A stretch of DNA of 64,000 bases from Symsagittifera roscoffensis (Eukaryota; Xenacoelomorpha; Acoela; Convolutidae): NCBI RefSeq assembly GCF_963678635.1, contig NC_087070.1:27650057-27714056 (forward strand), read 5' to 3'. A program made the translations under genes and the position numbers. Positions 52,579 through 62,997 of the stretch are shown here, one piece after another. Position 1 is the stretch's first letter. Each line of letters begins with the position of its first letter. The notes beneath the pieces were generated by a model. That model saw nothing but the letters and a program-made list of their open reading frames with translations. It was not told where the DNA came from and searched no databases.

Positions 52579-53820
52579 AGATCATGCCTGCCTCAAGTCT
52601 AATACAGTGGGTGCCTGCGGTTGATCTTATCAGCTGGATCCAGTCAGACTGGTGTATTGACCAACAAGGAGCTTTGTTAGTTCCATCGGCTAAATCCATC
52701 AAAGGGTTCAAAAGCCAACTAGCGGATAGTTGCCAGTTTGACAGCCGAATGTATGGGGACAATTTCATTGACGAAATTTCGAAGGAATACCCCGAGGAAC
52801 TCAGAGCTAGACGGTACATCTTAAGGGAAAAGGTAATCAGTTTGTAAAGTAATTATACTCCTAGCAAGGCTCCAGTTTTCAAATAAGTTTAACCTCACAT
52901 TTGTGTTCAAGGAACATATACGATCATTCAAGCCAGCTGATGTTCAAACTTTGTTCCGATCAAAGCCACCAATGTTCTGGAATATCATTAATGCTGATGC
53001 TTCTTTGTCGGCCGCCACGAAGTTCTCTGTCCCAAAAGCAGTCAAGGATGTGTCGTTGGGACACATACATAAAAGGAAGTTGGAGAAGACAGAAAAACCG
53101 ACGAAGGAGTCAAGCTACCTGCTGTTATCGCAGACTGGTGCAATAACACCATTTCACCAGGATTTCTCCGGTACATTTTGTGATGTATTTTTTAGTGAAA
53201 AGTTAAACAAAGTTTGGTGCACAATTTTTTAAAACGGAATATATAAATGTGTTCCATTTAGGTCTTTTTTCTTTTAGGCTGCAAAACATTTTATTTGATG
53301 GCCCCGTCGGTCAAGAACAAGCAGATATTCCAGGAATATCTGATGCAGCAATCTGTGGGTTGGAAACCGATGTTTCCCGGAGATGACCCTCGCTGTGATG
53401 CTGGAGGGTGTCAGAAAATTGTTCTGACGGAGCGCCAGGCCCTTGTTATGCCATCTGGCATGATACACATGGTTGAAACGCATTCAGAATCAGTGGCTCT
53501 GGGTCTCAATTTCTTTCATCGTGGACACCTGCTGACGGCTGCCATAGGTTTTCGACATGAGCGGAAAGACGAAGATCCCTTCAGCAGCTGCTACCATGCT
53601 TTTCCGATGTTGGCTCTGAATGAGCTAATGGTGCATCTGTGGTTAGTATCAAAGGTTAAAGTGATACATTTTTGTTGAAATAAATGAAAACAGAGAAAGA
53701 TATTTTTATAGCACCAGAGACGCGATCCCGCCACAAGAATTAGAAGATCTGGAGTAGGCCTGGAGAATTCTGAAGGAGCACTACAAAGCCTTAGATAGCC
53801 ACCTTGCCAGAATAATTTAC
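52579..53820 (+). pseudogene. JmjC-domain (KDM2/7-like) histone demethylase-like gene
   Basis: Exons read as 52,579-52,832, 52,912-53,184, 53,262-53,641 and 53,712-53,820; every intron is 70-80 bp with GT/AG ends and matching phase. The protein shows WVPAVDLISWIQSDW, FWNIINADASLSA, YLLLSQTGAITPFHQDFSGT (iron-binding H and D of the HxD motif), FFLLGCKTFYLMAP, and PSGMIHMVETHSESV with the third iron ligand His. JmjC enzymes remove lysine methyl groups using Fe(II) and 2-oxoglutarate. Exon 4 carries TAG at 53,755 in an otherwise smooth frame (PPQELEDLE, stop, AWRILKEHYK); the same stop is in the duplicate at 58,289. It may be a pseudogene, or the last exon may be alternative. Confidence 0.75.
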
Positions 53821-54310
53821 GTAAGATTTTCTGGCCGAATTTCATCCCAAAAACTGAAGTATTTACTTTCGTATCACAAAAACTGCTCCCAGTTTGAACG
53901 CATATACTGAATTACACAACTGATCCCAAAACTGAGTTTCGTCATGCCGCATACTGAAATGCTTAATTCATCCCAAAAACTCAGTTTAACTTCTCATGCT
54001 AACTTTTTGATAATATTGTATTTTAAGCCAACAACTAAGGAAAGGCTGGTGAATAAATAAGAGATGAACAGTCTCTTCCAACATCATCGTGGGTCAAGCG
54101 AAGAATTGCCTGTGGGGGCATTGCCTGGCCAAGATCAGTCAAAAGGGCCTGAAGACTTTCTAATACAACATTCAAAAATATAATCTGGACAGTTTTCATT
54201 AATTGATATTATAATGAACGCAGATTTATTAAATGATTTTTTAAAAACAGTTTTTTTTTCTATAAATTGAAATATGATTCTAATATTTAGAATGCAGTCT
54301 GAGTAACTAA

Positions 54311-54580
54311 CTGAATTACTGAACTTCAGAAAACATAAATGCGACTACTTTGAATGCGACAACTGATAGTGAAGTGTGCCCCATCTGCTGCCATGATGGA
54401 CGGAATCTGTACAAGATACACGATGGGGCTGTGGAGCACAAGCTGTGCTTTGTCTGCTGGCGGAAGGTGCATAATGAGCCTCATCCAAAGTGCCTCTTTT
54501 ATCGGCAGGAATTGCCGCCTTTCACTAGCTTCTTGCCGCACTTGTATCTATTGCTTTTGACCTTGTTTAATGCATGTTAA
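54311..54580 (+). CDS. RING-like zinc-finger exon (copy 1)
   Basis: Follows a CTTCAG acceptor-like site. Reads SEVCPICCHDGRNLYKIHDG, AVEHKLCFVCWRKVHNEPHP, KCLFYRQELPP. The CPIC, H-x2-C-x2-C and P-K-C series fits a RING/C3HC4-type finger, but the last cysteine is replaced (CLFY instead of C-x-x-C), so zinc binding may be incomplete. RING domains usually act as ubiquitin E3 ligases. The C-terminal 20 residues are hydrophobic and may be intron read-through. It lies between JmjC and the acidic exon and may be a later exon of the same gene. Confidence 0.5.
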
Positions 54581-54651
54581 ACTAACTAAGCCTGGTGCCA
54601 TGTGAACAACCTCTTCTTTCCACCTTTGACCACTAACTTGAACCTTACCAG

Positions 54652-55188
54652 TGTAAACCAGAAAAGAACATCCAACCCGTCCTCCATATCGATCATGTTT
54701 TGCCTTTGCTTAGTTCCTCTGACACAGACGAGGATACGCATGACGAGGAAGACGATGAGGAGGTAGGAGACCAGATCGAAGTCGATACAGTAGTGCCCTA
54801 CCGTGACTCCGACTCGGAGTCGGAACCGGAGCAACTGAGGATTGTCTCCGACTTTGAACTGCTCTCGGGCAGTCACGACGAGGAGAGCGCTGTCGTGGCA
54901 ACTCTTGCGTTCTCCTACGTGAGGGGTCGCGGCGCGGGCACGCTGTGGTTTGGGATCGGCGAGTCGAAGAGGTCTCATCGAGTGATGACGGCATGCCCTA
55001 TAATTGGGCAAGCGGGCGGGGGCGCAGTCACGGACAAGCAGCGCCGTCAGTCACCGCAACTGCAAACCTGCCAGGCCGGGCTCGGGGCCGAGGACGCGCC
55101 AGAACCGTTGGGTCATCCCAGCCTAGGGTCAGACCCTCATCGTCAAGGTTCAAAATCTCAAAATACTACTCAAACGGTTTTTGACTAG
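54652..55188 (+). pseudogene. acidic then RG-rich exon (copy 1)
   Basis: Opens after a TTACCAG acceptor at 54,645-54,651: KPEKNIQPVLHIDHVLPLLS, then a dense acidic run (DTDEDTHDEEDDEE) and DSDSESEPEQLRIVSDFELL. The sequence is much richer in G+C than its surroundings. From about 54,940 the better reading is another frame (EEVSSSDDGMPYNWASGRGR, PGRARGRGRARTVGSSQP), with arginine-glycine AT-hook-like words, ending with TGA near 55,184; a frame change is therefore likely. Long open frames on the minus strand are GC-driven shadows. The product would be a nuclear, DNA- or RNA-binding type; family unknown. Confidence 0.45.
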
Positions 55189-55199
55189 AAAACTGTTTT

Positions 55200-55960
55200 T
55201 AGCCCTCACTCAACATGCCCCATGCCACACTGCGAACCATCCACAATCAGTATCATCAATTTGCAGTAAGTATCATCGCATCCACAAACAGATTATCAGT
55301 AAGTTTCAAAAGATCAAATCTCAAATATATCACTAAACCAATTTATGATTAGTTTATTAGAAATTTTTTTTACTCAACAGCATTCGTACCCTTCAGCATG
55401 CTCTACAGACATTATGCTAGAGTATGCCTCACTTATCAGTAATGATTTAAAATCCAAAATCTCAAAATATATTACTAAAATATTAATTGACTTATTTATT
55501 AGAAAACTGTTTTTTAGCCGTCACTCATCAGCACTCGTACCCTTCAGTATGCTCTACAGACATTATGCTACAGTATGCCTCACTTGCTACAGTACGCCTC
55601 ATTGTGCTACATTATGCTACAGTATGCCTCATCAGCGCTCGTACCCTTCAGTATGCTCTGCAGACAGTATGCTACAGTATGCGTCACTTATCAGTATAGG
55701 TTCAATATCTAAAATCTCAAAAAATATTACTAAGATATTAATTGACTAATTTATTAGAAAACTGTTTTTAGCCGTCACTCATCAGCACTCGTACCCTTAT
55801 CAGTAATTAGAATGACGACTAGGAGGATTGCTAAACAAAGGAATGCCCTACTTTTCAGAGTACCAGCTTTATCAGAGTACCAGCTTTATCAGTGTCACTC
55901 ATATCAGCCCTTATCAATAAATCTATAAAACTTTAATTAGTTAGTCTCTGTACCAAAACT
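55200..55960. repeat. tandem repeats, copy 1
   Basis: Imperfect ~120-180-bp units combining AAAATCTCAAAATATATTACT, AACTGTTTTTAGCCGTCACTC, CAGCACTCGTACCCTTCAG and ATGCTACAGTATGCCTCA. Short frames across them are by-products. From 55,961 to 56,348 nothing is supported; this stretch is the likely 5' region of the Artemis-like gene. Confidence 0.8.
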
Positions 55961-56348
55961 GCTGTGGTTCTTACTGTGCTTCCTACTGTGCTTCCTGATG
56001 TGAAATCTTCTTTATTGGTGCACATTTAAAATCATTTAAATTGTTTAGTTTTTGTAGTTAGTGAAATTAAAACTCCCAATTTTTTCTTTTTGATTTGAGA
56101 AAATTGGCTCTACTGGAGCTAATTGTAATTGTTTTTCGGATCCACTCGTGTAATCTTAATTATGCGCCCAAATGATAAAAATTTTGGCAGTATAAATTAA
56201 CCAAGGATAGATGCTTACACTCAGAACGAGCTCATGACGATCAAAATGTGGTGGTCTTTTCCTTTCTTAAAAACTATAGAAATGTATCGTCAATCCAATC
56301 CTCATTTTATTAACTCATTGTTCATACCTCCTTTTCCCTTCTATAATT

Positions 56349-57764
56349 ATGTCAGAATTTGCCGGTCCAATATCAGAATTTTCTGGGGTTTCAATTGATC
56401 GCTCCAATGGTGACAACCTCAAATCTACGGTTTATTTTTTTCCGCACTGTCATACAGATCACATGGTGGGCCTTAATGAGCCTAAGCTCTTCGAAAGGTT
56501 AATACACTATAACTTGAAAAATTTTTGTCATTAAGTTTCGGCTGCTTTGTTGAGTGCATTGCCGCTTTATGTCAATTTAACTCCATATATAGTACCTCTG
56601 AATTCAGATAATGAGACAACATTGAATGTTTCATTGGAAGGGGACAAGACTCATACCCTAACTGTTACTCTTATTCCTGCAGGTCCTTGCCCAGGTTCAG
56701 TAATGTTCTTACTAGTTTCCAAAGAAAAATCTGTTCTTTTACTGGCGATTTCAGATTGCAAGTTGGTCATACGAAGCAAATCAATCATCCTTTCGACGAT
56801 TTACAAGAAGCTGCTGTTCATAATTTTGATAATATTTACATCGACACAACGTTTTGCAAAACAGATTTCATTTTCATACCTTGTAGGGAGAGCTGTCTTT
56901 TGGCATCTTTCAAGCCGTATCCGCATGGCTCGGCTCATTTCAAAAAAATGTGGTCCATTTTTGTAACAAAACTCGCTACGGTAATGAGTTTTTGATGAAA
57001 GAGCTTGCTTTTAGATTCAACACTAAATTTCACGTTTCATTATGTCAGTATCATTGTACAAATTTCTTCCGTCAATTCAAAATTGGCTCACCTTAGATGG
57101 CGAAAGTACCAAAATCCAATTCTGCAAGCCGCCGTCTGCGTCCGCGAATTTAAAACTGCCTTGCAAGCCGGGCATCATTCCAACTGCAATGTTCTCCACT
57201 AAAAACGAGATAATGCCCTGGAGATTGGTTAAAGCAGTGTCTGAGAGAACCATTCGGTGCTGTTATTCTTTGCAATCTTCAGCTGACGAAATATTTGATT
57301 TCCTTTCGAGTATGCAGTTCGAAAGTGTTACACTCTTCGTTTGTCCGGATAAAGATACTCCACTTGACTCTGTGAAAGCTTTTATTTAAATTACGCTCAA
57401 ACATCAGAAACCAAACACGTCAAACGATTCGAGTACAAAGTTGTGGAAAGAGAAAATTAACTTCATTAAGAGAGGCAAACGCAAACTTTATCTGGAGAAA
57501 ATTTCAACAAACACACCAGACTACGAGTACCATAGTGAGCCATTAAGACAACAAAGAAGCTTTGTCGAAGGTGGAGTTTTCGAGGGAAAGGACTCAGAAA
57601 CAGCAAAAACAGCCGAGGAGACAAATATTTCAAAAAAAACACCAGACTATGAATACCATAGTGAGCCATTGAGACAACACAGACGCCATGTGGAATGTGG
57701 GGATTTCGAAGAAAAGGATTCAGAAGGAACAGAAAAATTGATCCAATTGCTCAACAATATTTAA
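56349..57764 (+). pseudogene. dclre1c: Artemis/SNM1C-like nuclease, copy 1
   Basis: Starts MSEFAGPISEFSGVSIDRSN with motif 2 HCHTDH at residues 33-38 of the metallo-beta-lactamase fold. Then TAA at 56,532, VTLIPAGPCPGSVMFL (motif 3 where His is usual, here Pro), a one-base frame change near 56,741, TGDFRL (motif 4), IYIDTTFC (beta-CASP motif A), and a second one-base loss near 56,900 found only in this copy. Later YSLQSSADEIFDFLSSM fits the end of the beta-CASP core. TAA at 57,387 precedes an in-frame C-terminal tail with two EYHSEPLRQ repeats. Artemis opens hairpins and trims ends in non-homologous end joining. The missing motif-3 His and the stops make activity unlikely. Confidence 0.75.
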
Positions 57765-57852
57765 TAACAAAATTTTACTTTTTGTACTGTTTTTTTAGTT
57801 ACCGCTTGCATAAATTGTTCTTTTCACTTTTAATTGAACGAGGATTTTTAAT

Positions 57853-57967
57853 CCAGTTTTCAGAGGACATTTCAGTGCAGCTTGCAAAAAATACAATCGA
57901 GCCGTCCTTTATCTCGTCTCAAATGCTGATGAGTGCGATGATAATTTCTGAACCAGCTGAACCATAA
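57853..57967 (+). pseudogene. Polinton-type integrase C-terminal tail fragment
   Basis: SEDISVQLAKNTIEPSFISS matches the end of the integrase frame at 63,385-63,450 almost exactly, but the preceding domain is missing. It is followed by the same ATGAGTGCGATGATAATTTC repeats seen at 63,455. It lies immediately after the Artemis-like gene of copy 1 and is absent from copy 2. Confidence 0.55.
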
Positions 57968-58049
57968 CATCTCAAAAACTGATGAGTGCGATGATAATTT
58001 CTGAACCGTCTCATCTCAAATACTGATGCGTGACTTAGCTGCCATTTCA

Positions 58050-58354
58050 TTCATCGTGGACACCTGCTGACGGCTGCCATAGGTTTTCGACATGAGCGGA
58101 AAGACGAAGATCCCTTCAGCAGCTGCTACCATGCTTTTCCGATGTTGGCTCTGAATGAGCTAATGGTGCATCTGTGGTTAGTATCAAAGATTAAACTGAT
58201 ACATTTTGTTGAAATAAATGAAAACAGAGAAAGATATTTTTATAGCACCAGAGACGCGATCCCGCCACAAGAATTAGAAGATCTGGAGTAGGCCTGGAGA
58301 ATTCTGAAGGAGCACTACAAAGCCTTAGATAGCCACCTTGCCAGAATAATTTAT
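58050..58354 (+). pseudogene. JmjC gene 3' end, duplicate
   Basis: Contains the end of JmjC exon 3, an intron, and exon 4 (58,246-58,354) with TAG at 58,289 as in copy 1. Without the HxD region it cannot encode a demethylase; it is only the duplicated tail. Confidence 0.8.
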
Positions 58355-58844
58355 GTAAGATTTTCTGGCCGAATTTCATCCCAAAAACTGAAGTATTTAC
58401 TTTCGTATCACAAAAACTGCTCCCAGTTTGAACGCATATACTGAATTACACAACTGATCCCAAAACTGAGTTTCGTCATGCCGCATACTGAAATGCTTAA
58501 TTCATCCCAAAAACTCAGTTTAACTTCTCATGCTAACTTTTTGATAATTTTGTATTTTAAGCCAACAACTAGGGAAAGGCTGGTGAATAAATAAGAGATG
58601 AACAGTCTCTTCCAACATCATCGTGGGTCAAGCGAAGAATTGCCTGTGGGGGCATTGCCTGGCCAAGATCAGTCAAAAGGGCCTGAAGACTTTCTAATAC
58701 AACATTCAAAAATATAATCTGGACAGTTTTCATTAATTGATATTATAATGAACGCAGATTTATTAAATGATTTTTTAAAAACAGTTTTTTTTTCTATAAA
58801 TTGAAATATGATTCTAATATTTAGAATGCAGTCTGAGTAACTAA

Positions 58845-59114
58845 CTGAATTACTGAACTTCAGAAAACATAAATGCGACTACTTTGAATGCGACAACTGA
58901 TAGTGAAGTGTGCCCCATCTGCTGCCATGATGGACGGAATCTGTACAAGATACACGATGGGGCTGTGGAGCACAAGCTGTGCTTTGTCTGCTGGCGGAAG
59001 GTGCATAATGAGCCTCATCCAAAGTGCCTCTTTTATCGGCAGGAATTGCCGCCTTTCACTAGCTTCTTGCCGCACTTGTATCTATTGCTTTTGACCTTGT
59101 TTAATGCATGTTAA
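58845..59114 (+). CDS. RING-like zinc-finger exon (copy 2)
   Basis: Identical in sequence over the coding part to 54,311-54,580, including the incomplete last zinc pair (KCLFYRQ). Confidence 0.5.
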
Positions 59115-59185
59115 ACTAACTAAGCCTGGTGCCATGTGAACAACCTCTTCTTTCCACCTTTGACCACTAACTTGAACCTTATCAG

Positions 59186-59722
59186 TGTAAACCAGAAAAG
59201 AACATCCAACCCGTCCTCCATATCGATCATGTTTTGCCTTTGCTTAGTTCCTCTGACACAGACGAGGATACGCATGACGAGGAAGACGATGAGGAGGTAG
59301 GAGACCAGATCGAAGTCGATACAGTAGTGCCCTACCGTGACTCCGACTCGGAGTCGGAACCGGAGCAACTGAGGATTGTCTCCGACTTTGAACTGCTCTC
59401 GGGCAGTCACGACGAGGAGAGCGCTGTCGTGGCAACTCTTGCGTTCTCCTACGTGAGGGGTCGCGGCGCGGGCACGCTGTGGTTTGGGATCGGCGAGTCG
59501 AAGAGGTCTCATCGAGTGATGACGGCATGCCCTATAATTGGGCAAGCGGGCGGGGGCGCAGTCACGGACAAGCAGCGCCGTCAGTCACCGCAACTGCAAA
59601 CCTGCCAGGCCGGGCTCGGGGCCGAGGACGCGCCAGAACCGTTGGGTCATCCCAGCCTAGGGTCAGACCCTCATCGTCAAGGTTCAAAATCTCAAAATAC
59701 TACTCAAACGGTTTTTGACTAG
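59186..59722 (+). pseudogene. acidic then RG-rich exon (copy 2)
   Basis: Duplicate of 54,652-55,188, with the acceptor now TTATCAG. The same likely frame change around 59,474 is present, so it predates the duplication. Confidence 0.45.
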
Positions 59723-59734
59723 AAAACTGTTTTT

Positions 59735-60495
59735 TAGCCCTCACTCAACATGCCCCATGCCACACTGCGAACCATCCACAATCAGTATCATCAATTTGCA
59801 GTAAGTATCATCGCATCCACAAACAGATTATCAGTAAGTTTCAAAAGATCAAATCTCAAATATATTACTAAACCAATTTATGATTAGTTTATTAGAAATT
59901 TTTTTTAGCCGTCACTCAACAGCATTCGTACCCTTCAGCATGCTCAACAGACATTATGCTAGAGTATGCCTCACTTATCAGTAATGGTTCAAAATCCAAA
60001 ATCTCAAAATATATTACTAAAATATTAATTGACTAATATATTAGAAAACTGTTTTTTAGCCGTCACTCATCAGCACTCGTACCCTTCAGTATGCTCTACA
60101 GACATTATGCTACAGTATGCCTCACTTGCTACAGTACGCCTCATTGTGCTACATTATGCTACAGTATGCCTCATCAGCGCTCGTACCCTTCAGTATGCTC
60201 TGCAGACAGTATGCTACAGTATGCCTCACTTATCAGTATAGGTTCAATATCTAAAATCTCAATAAATATTACTAAAATATTAATTGACTAATTTATTAGA
60301 AAACTGTTTTTTAGCCGTCACTCATCAGCACTCGTACCCTTATCAGTAATTAGAATGACGACTAGGAGGATTGCTAAACAAAGGAATGCCCTACTTTTCA
60401 GAGTACCAGCTTTATCAGAGTACCAGCTTTATCAGTGTCACTCATATCAGCCCTTATCAATAAATCTATAAAACTTTAGTTAGTTAGTCTTTTGT
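59735..60495. repeat. tandem repeats, copy 2
   Basis: Counterpart of 55,200-55,960, with a GCCGTCACTCAACAG phrase near 59,908 that is missing from copy 1 and small run-length differences. No gene from 60,496 to 60,892. Confidence 0.8.
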
Positions 60496-60892
60496 ACCAA
60501 AACTGCTGTGGTTCTTACTGTGCTTCCTACTGTGCTTCCTGATGTGAAATCTTCTTTATTGGTGCACATTTAAAATCATTTAAATTGTTTAGTTTTTGTA
60601 GTTAGTGAAATTAAAACTCCCAATTTTTTCTTTTTGATTTGAGAAAATTGGCTCTACTGGAGCTAATTGTAATTGTTTTTCGGATCCACTCGTGTAATCT
60701 TAATTATGCGCCCAAATGATAAAAATTTTGGCAGTATAAATTAACCAAGGATAGATGCTTACACTCAGAACGAGCTCATGACGATCAAAATGTGGTGGTC
60801 TTTTCCTTTCTTAAAAACTATAGAAATGTATCGTCAATCCAATCCTCATTTTATTAACTCATTGTTCATACCTCCTTTTCCCTTCTATAATT

Positions 60893-62263
60893 ATGTCAGA
60901 ATTTGCCGGTCCAATATCAGAATTTCCTGGGGTTTCAATTGATCGCTCCAATGGTGACAACCTCAAATCTACGGTTTATTTTTTTCCGCACTGTCATACA
61001 GATCACATGGTGGGCCTTAATGAGCCTAAGCTCTTCGAAAGGTTAATACACTATAACTTGAAAAATTTTTGTCATTAAGTTTCGGCTGCTTTGTTGAGTG
61101 CATTGCCGCTTTATGTCAATTTAACTCCATATATAGTACCTCTGAATTCAGATAATGAGACAACATTGAATGTTTCATTGGAAGGGGACAAGACTCATAC
61201 CCTAACTGTTACTCTTATTCCTGCAGGTCCTTGCCCAGGTTCAGTAATGTTCTTACTAGTTTCCAAAGAAAAATTTGTTCTTTTACTGGCGATTTCAGAT
61301 TGCAAGTTGGTCATACGAAGCAAATCAATCATCCTTTCGACGATTTACAAGAAGCTGCTGTTCATAATTTTGATAATATTTACATCGACACAACGTTTTG
61401 CAAAACAGATTTCATTTTCAAACCTTGTAAGGATAGCTGTCTTTTTGGCATCTTTCAAGCCGTATCCGCATGGCTCGGCTCATTTCAAAAAAATGTGGTC
61501 CATTTTTGTAACAAAACTCGCTACGGTTATGAGTTTTTGATGAAAGAGCTTGCTTTTAGATTCAACACTAAATTTCACGTTTCATTATTTCAGTATCATT
61601 GTACAAATTTCTTCCGTCAATTCAAAATTGGCTCACCTTAGATGGCGAAAGTACCAAAATCCAATTCTGCAAGCCGCCGTCTGCGTCCGCGAATTTAAAA
61701 CTGCCTTGCAAGCCGGGCATCATTCCAACTGCAATGTTCTCCACTAAAAACGAGATAATGCCCGGGAGATTGGTTAAAGCAGTGTCTGAGAGAACCATTC
61801 GGTGCTGTTATTCTTTGCAATCTTCAGCTGACGAAATATTTGATTTCCTTTCGAGTATGCAGTTCGAAAGTGTTACACTCTTCGTTTGTCCGGATAAAGA
61901 TACTCCACTTGACTCTGTGAAAGCTTTTATTTAAATTACGCTCAAACATCAGAAAACAAACACGTCCAACGATTCGAGTACAAAGTTGTGGAAAGAGAAA
62001 ATTAACTTCATTAAGAGAGGCAAACGCAAACTTTATCTGGAGAAAATTTCAACAAACACACCAGACTACAAGTACCATAGTGAGCCATTAAGACAACAAA
62101 GAAGCTTTGTCGAAGGTGGAGTTTTCGAGGGAAAGGACTCAGAAACAGCAAAAACAGCCGAGGAGACAAATATTTCAACAAAAACACCAGACTATGAATA
62201 CCATAGTGAGCCATTGAGACAACACAGACGCTTTGTCGAATGTGGAGATTTCGAGGAAAAGGA
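60893..62263 (+). pseudogene. dclre1c: Artemis/SNM1C-like nuclease, copy 2
   Basis: Same motifs as copy 1: HCHTDH, AGPCPG with the His-to-Pro change, TGDFRL and IYIDTTFC. It shares the in-frame TAA near 61,076 and the frame change near 61,285. Unlike copy 1 it has the full T run near 61,440, so the beta-CASP region reads on (VVHFCNKTRYGYEFLMKELA, NTKFHVSLFQYH), matching Artemis better. The tail (61,986-62,263) keeps both EYHSEPLRQ repeats and ends at the duplication junction with GCGTGA. Confidence 0.75.
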
Positions 62264-62570
62264 TGCGTGACTTAGCTGCCATTTCAAACTGAATCATCTC
62301 ATCTCAAATCTTGATGACGATGTCTTAACCATCACTAAACCATCTCATCTCAAATACTGATGAGTGACTTGCCCTCATCTCAAACATGAACTGCCATTTC
62401 AAACCCTGAACAGCCATTTCAAACCGCATAGTTAACCAATGTTTTGAGGTGTTTGTGGATTTCGCTGACAAATGGATAAGTCCTTTTGCGTTCAAATTCC
62501 AATAGATAATAAATCACATATTCCACCTCTAGCTTTTAAGTGTTCATATGCAATTTCAGTAATAAACAAA
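62264..62570. repeat. CATCTCAAA-rich repeat, copy 1 of a 1,289-bp tandem step
   Basis: GCGTGACTTAGCTGCCATTT, then CATCTCATCTCAAA, AACTGCCATTTCAAACCCTG and AATGGATAAGTCCTTTTGCG recur at 63,553-63,860. No coding frame is supported. From 62,761 to 62,997 nothing is recognised. Confidence 0.85.
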
Positions 62571-62760
62571 AATGCGGAATCCACTTACAATTTGCGAAGT
62601 CAACTTACAATTTGCGGAATCCGCTTACATTTGCGGATTCCGCATACAAATTTTGCGGATTCCACTTATATTTGTGGATTCCACTTACATTTTGCGGAAT
62701 CCACTTATACAGTCGCGGAATCCAGAACAACTAGCTATATTTGCTAGTTGCGGAATCCGC
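62570..62760. repeat. GCGGAATCC minisatellite, copy 2
   Basis: About eight ~21-bp units of the TTTGCGGAATCCACTTACA or TTTGCGGATTCCAC type, in both sense forms of the near-palindromic GGAATCC core. Frames across it are by-products. Confidence 0.9.
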
Positions 62761-62997
62761 AACAAAACAAATGTGCCGACAAAATTTACCTTACAGGTAT
62801 ATGTATGCGGAATCCACTGAAATTTTATTTGTGGAGTCCACTTTCATTTTGGAACATATTTTAAGACTTGTCTTTGGAATCCAGGAACATACAGACATAA
62901 AATTGTTCTCCTATCCAGTGCACAGTTTGGCCTCGTAATGAACAGCCAAAGCTTTCAAAAAATGATCAAAACAAAAGAACCAAAAAAAGTTTGAGTT

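Larger units (their letters stand above)
53515..58049. repeat. 4.53-kb tandem duplication, copy 1
   Basis: From TTCATCGTGGACACC, inside JmjC exon 3, through RING-like and acidic exons and the Artemis-like gene to just before 58,050. Copy 2 follows at an offset of 4,535 bp with very few differences. Within 53,850-53,990 there are short CATCCCAAAAACTGA repeats and no gene. Confidence 0.95.
58050..62263. repeat. 4.53-kb tandem duplication, copy 2
   Basis: Repeats 53,515-57,720 in the same orientation, then joins at GGAT/GCGTGACTTAGC (62,263) to sequence that in copy 1 stands at 58,026, so ~305 bp including the integrase tail are missing. Differences from copy 1 are rare single bases and one-base run-length changes. 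Confidence 0.95.

Noticed and set aside
54586-55011. Minus-strand 141-codon and 94-codon ORFs opposite the acidic exon
   Set aside because: They mirror a GC-rich acidic/RG exon on the plus strand, which has an acceptor site and a clear compositional pattern; the minus frames lack both.
62472-62938. Overlapping plus-strand ORFs rich in CGFHLQF/ESTYNL-like repeats
   Set aside because: All are readings of the GCGGAATCC minisatellite in different frames.
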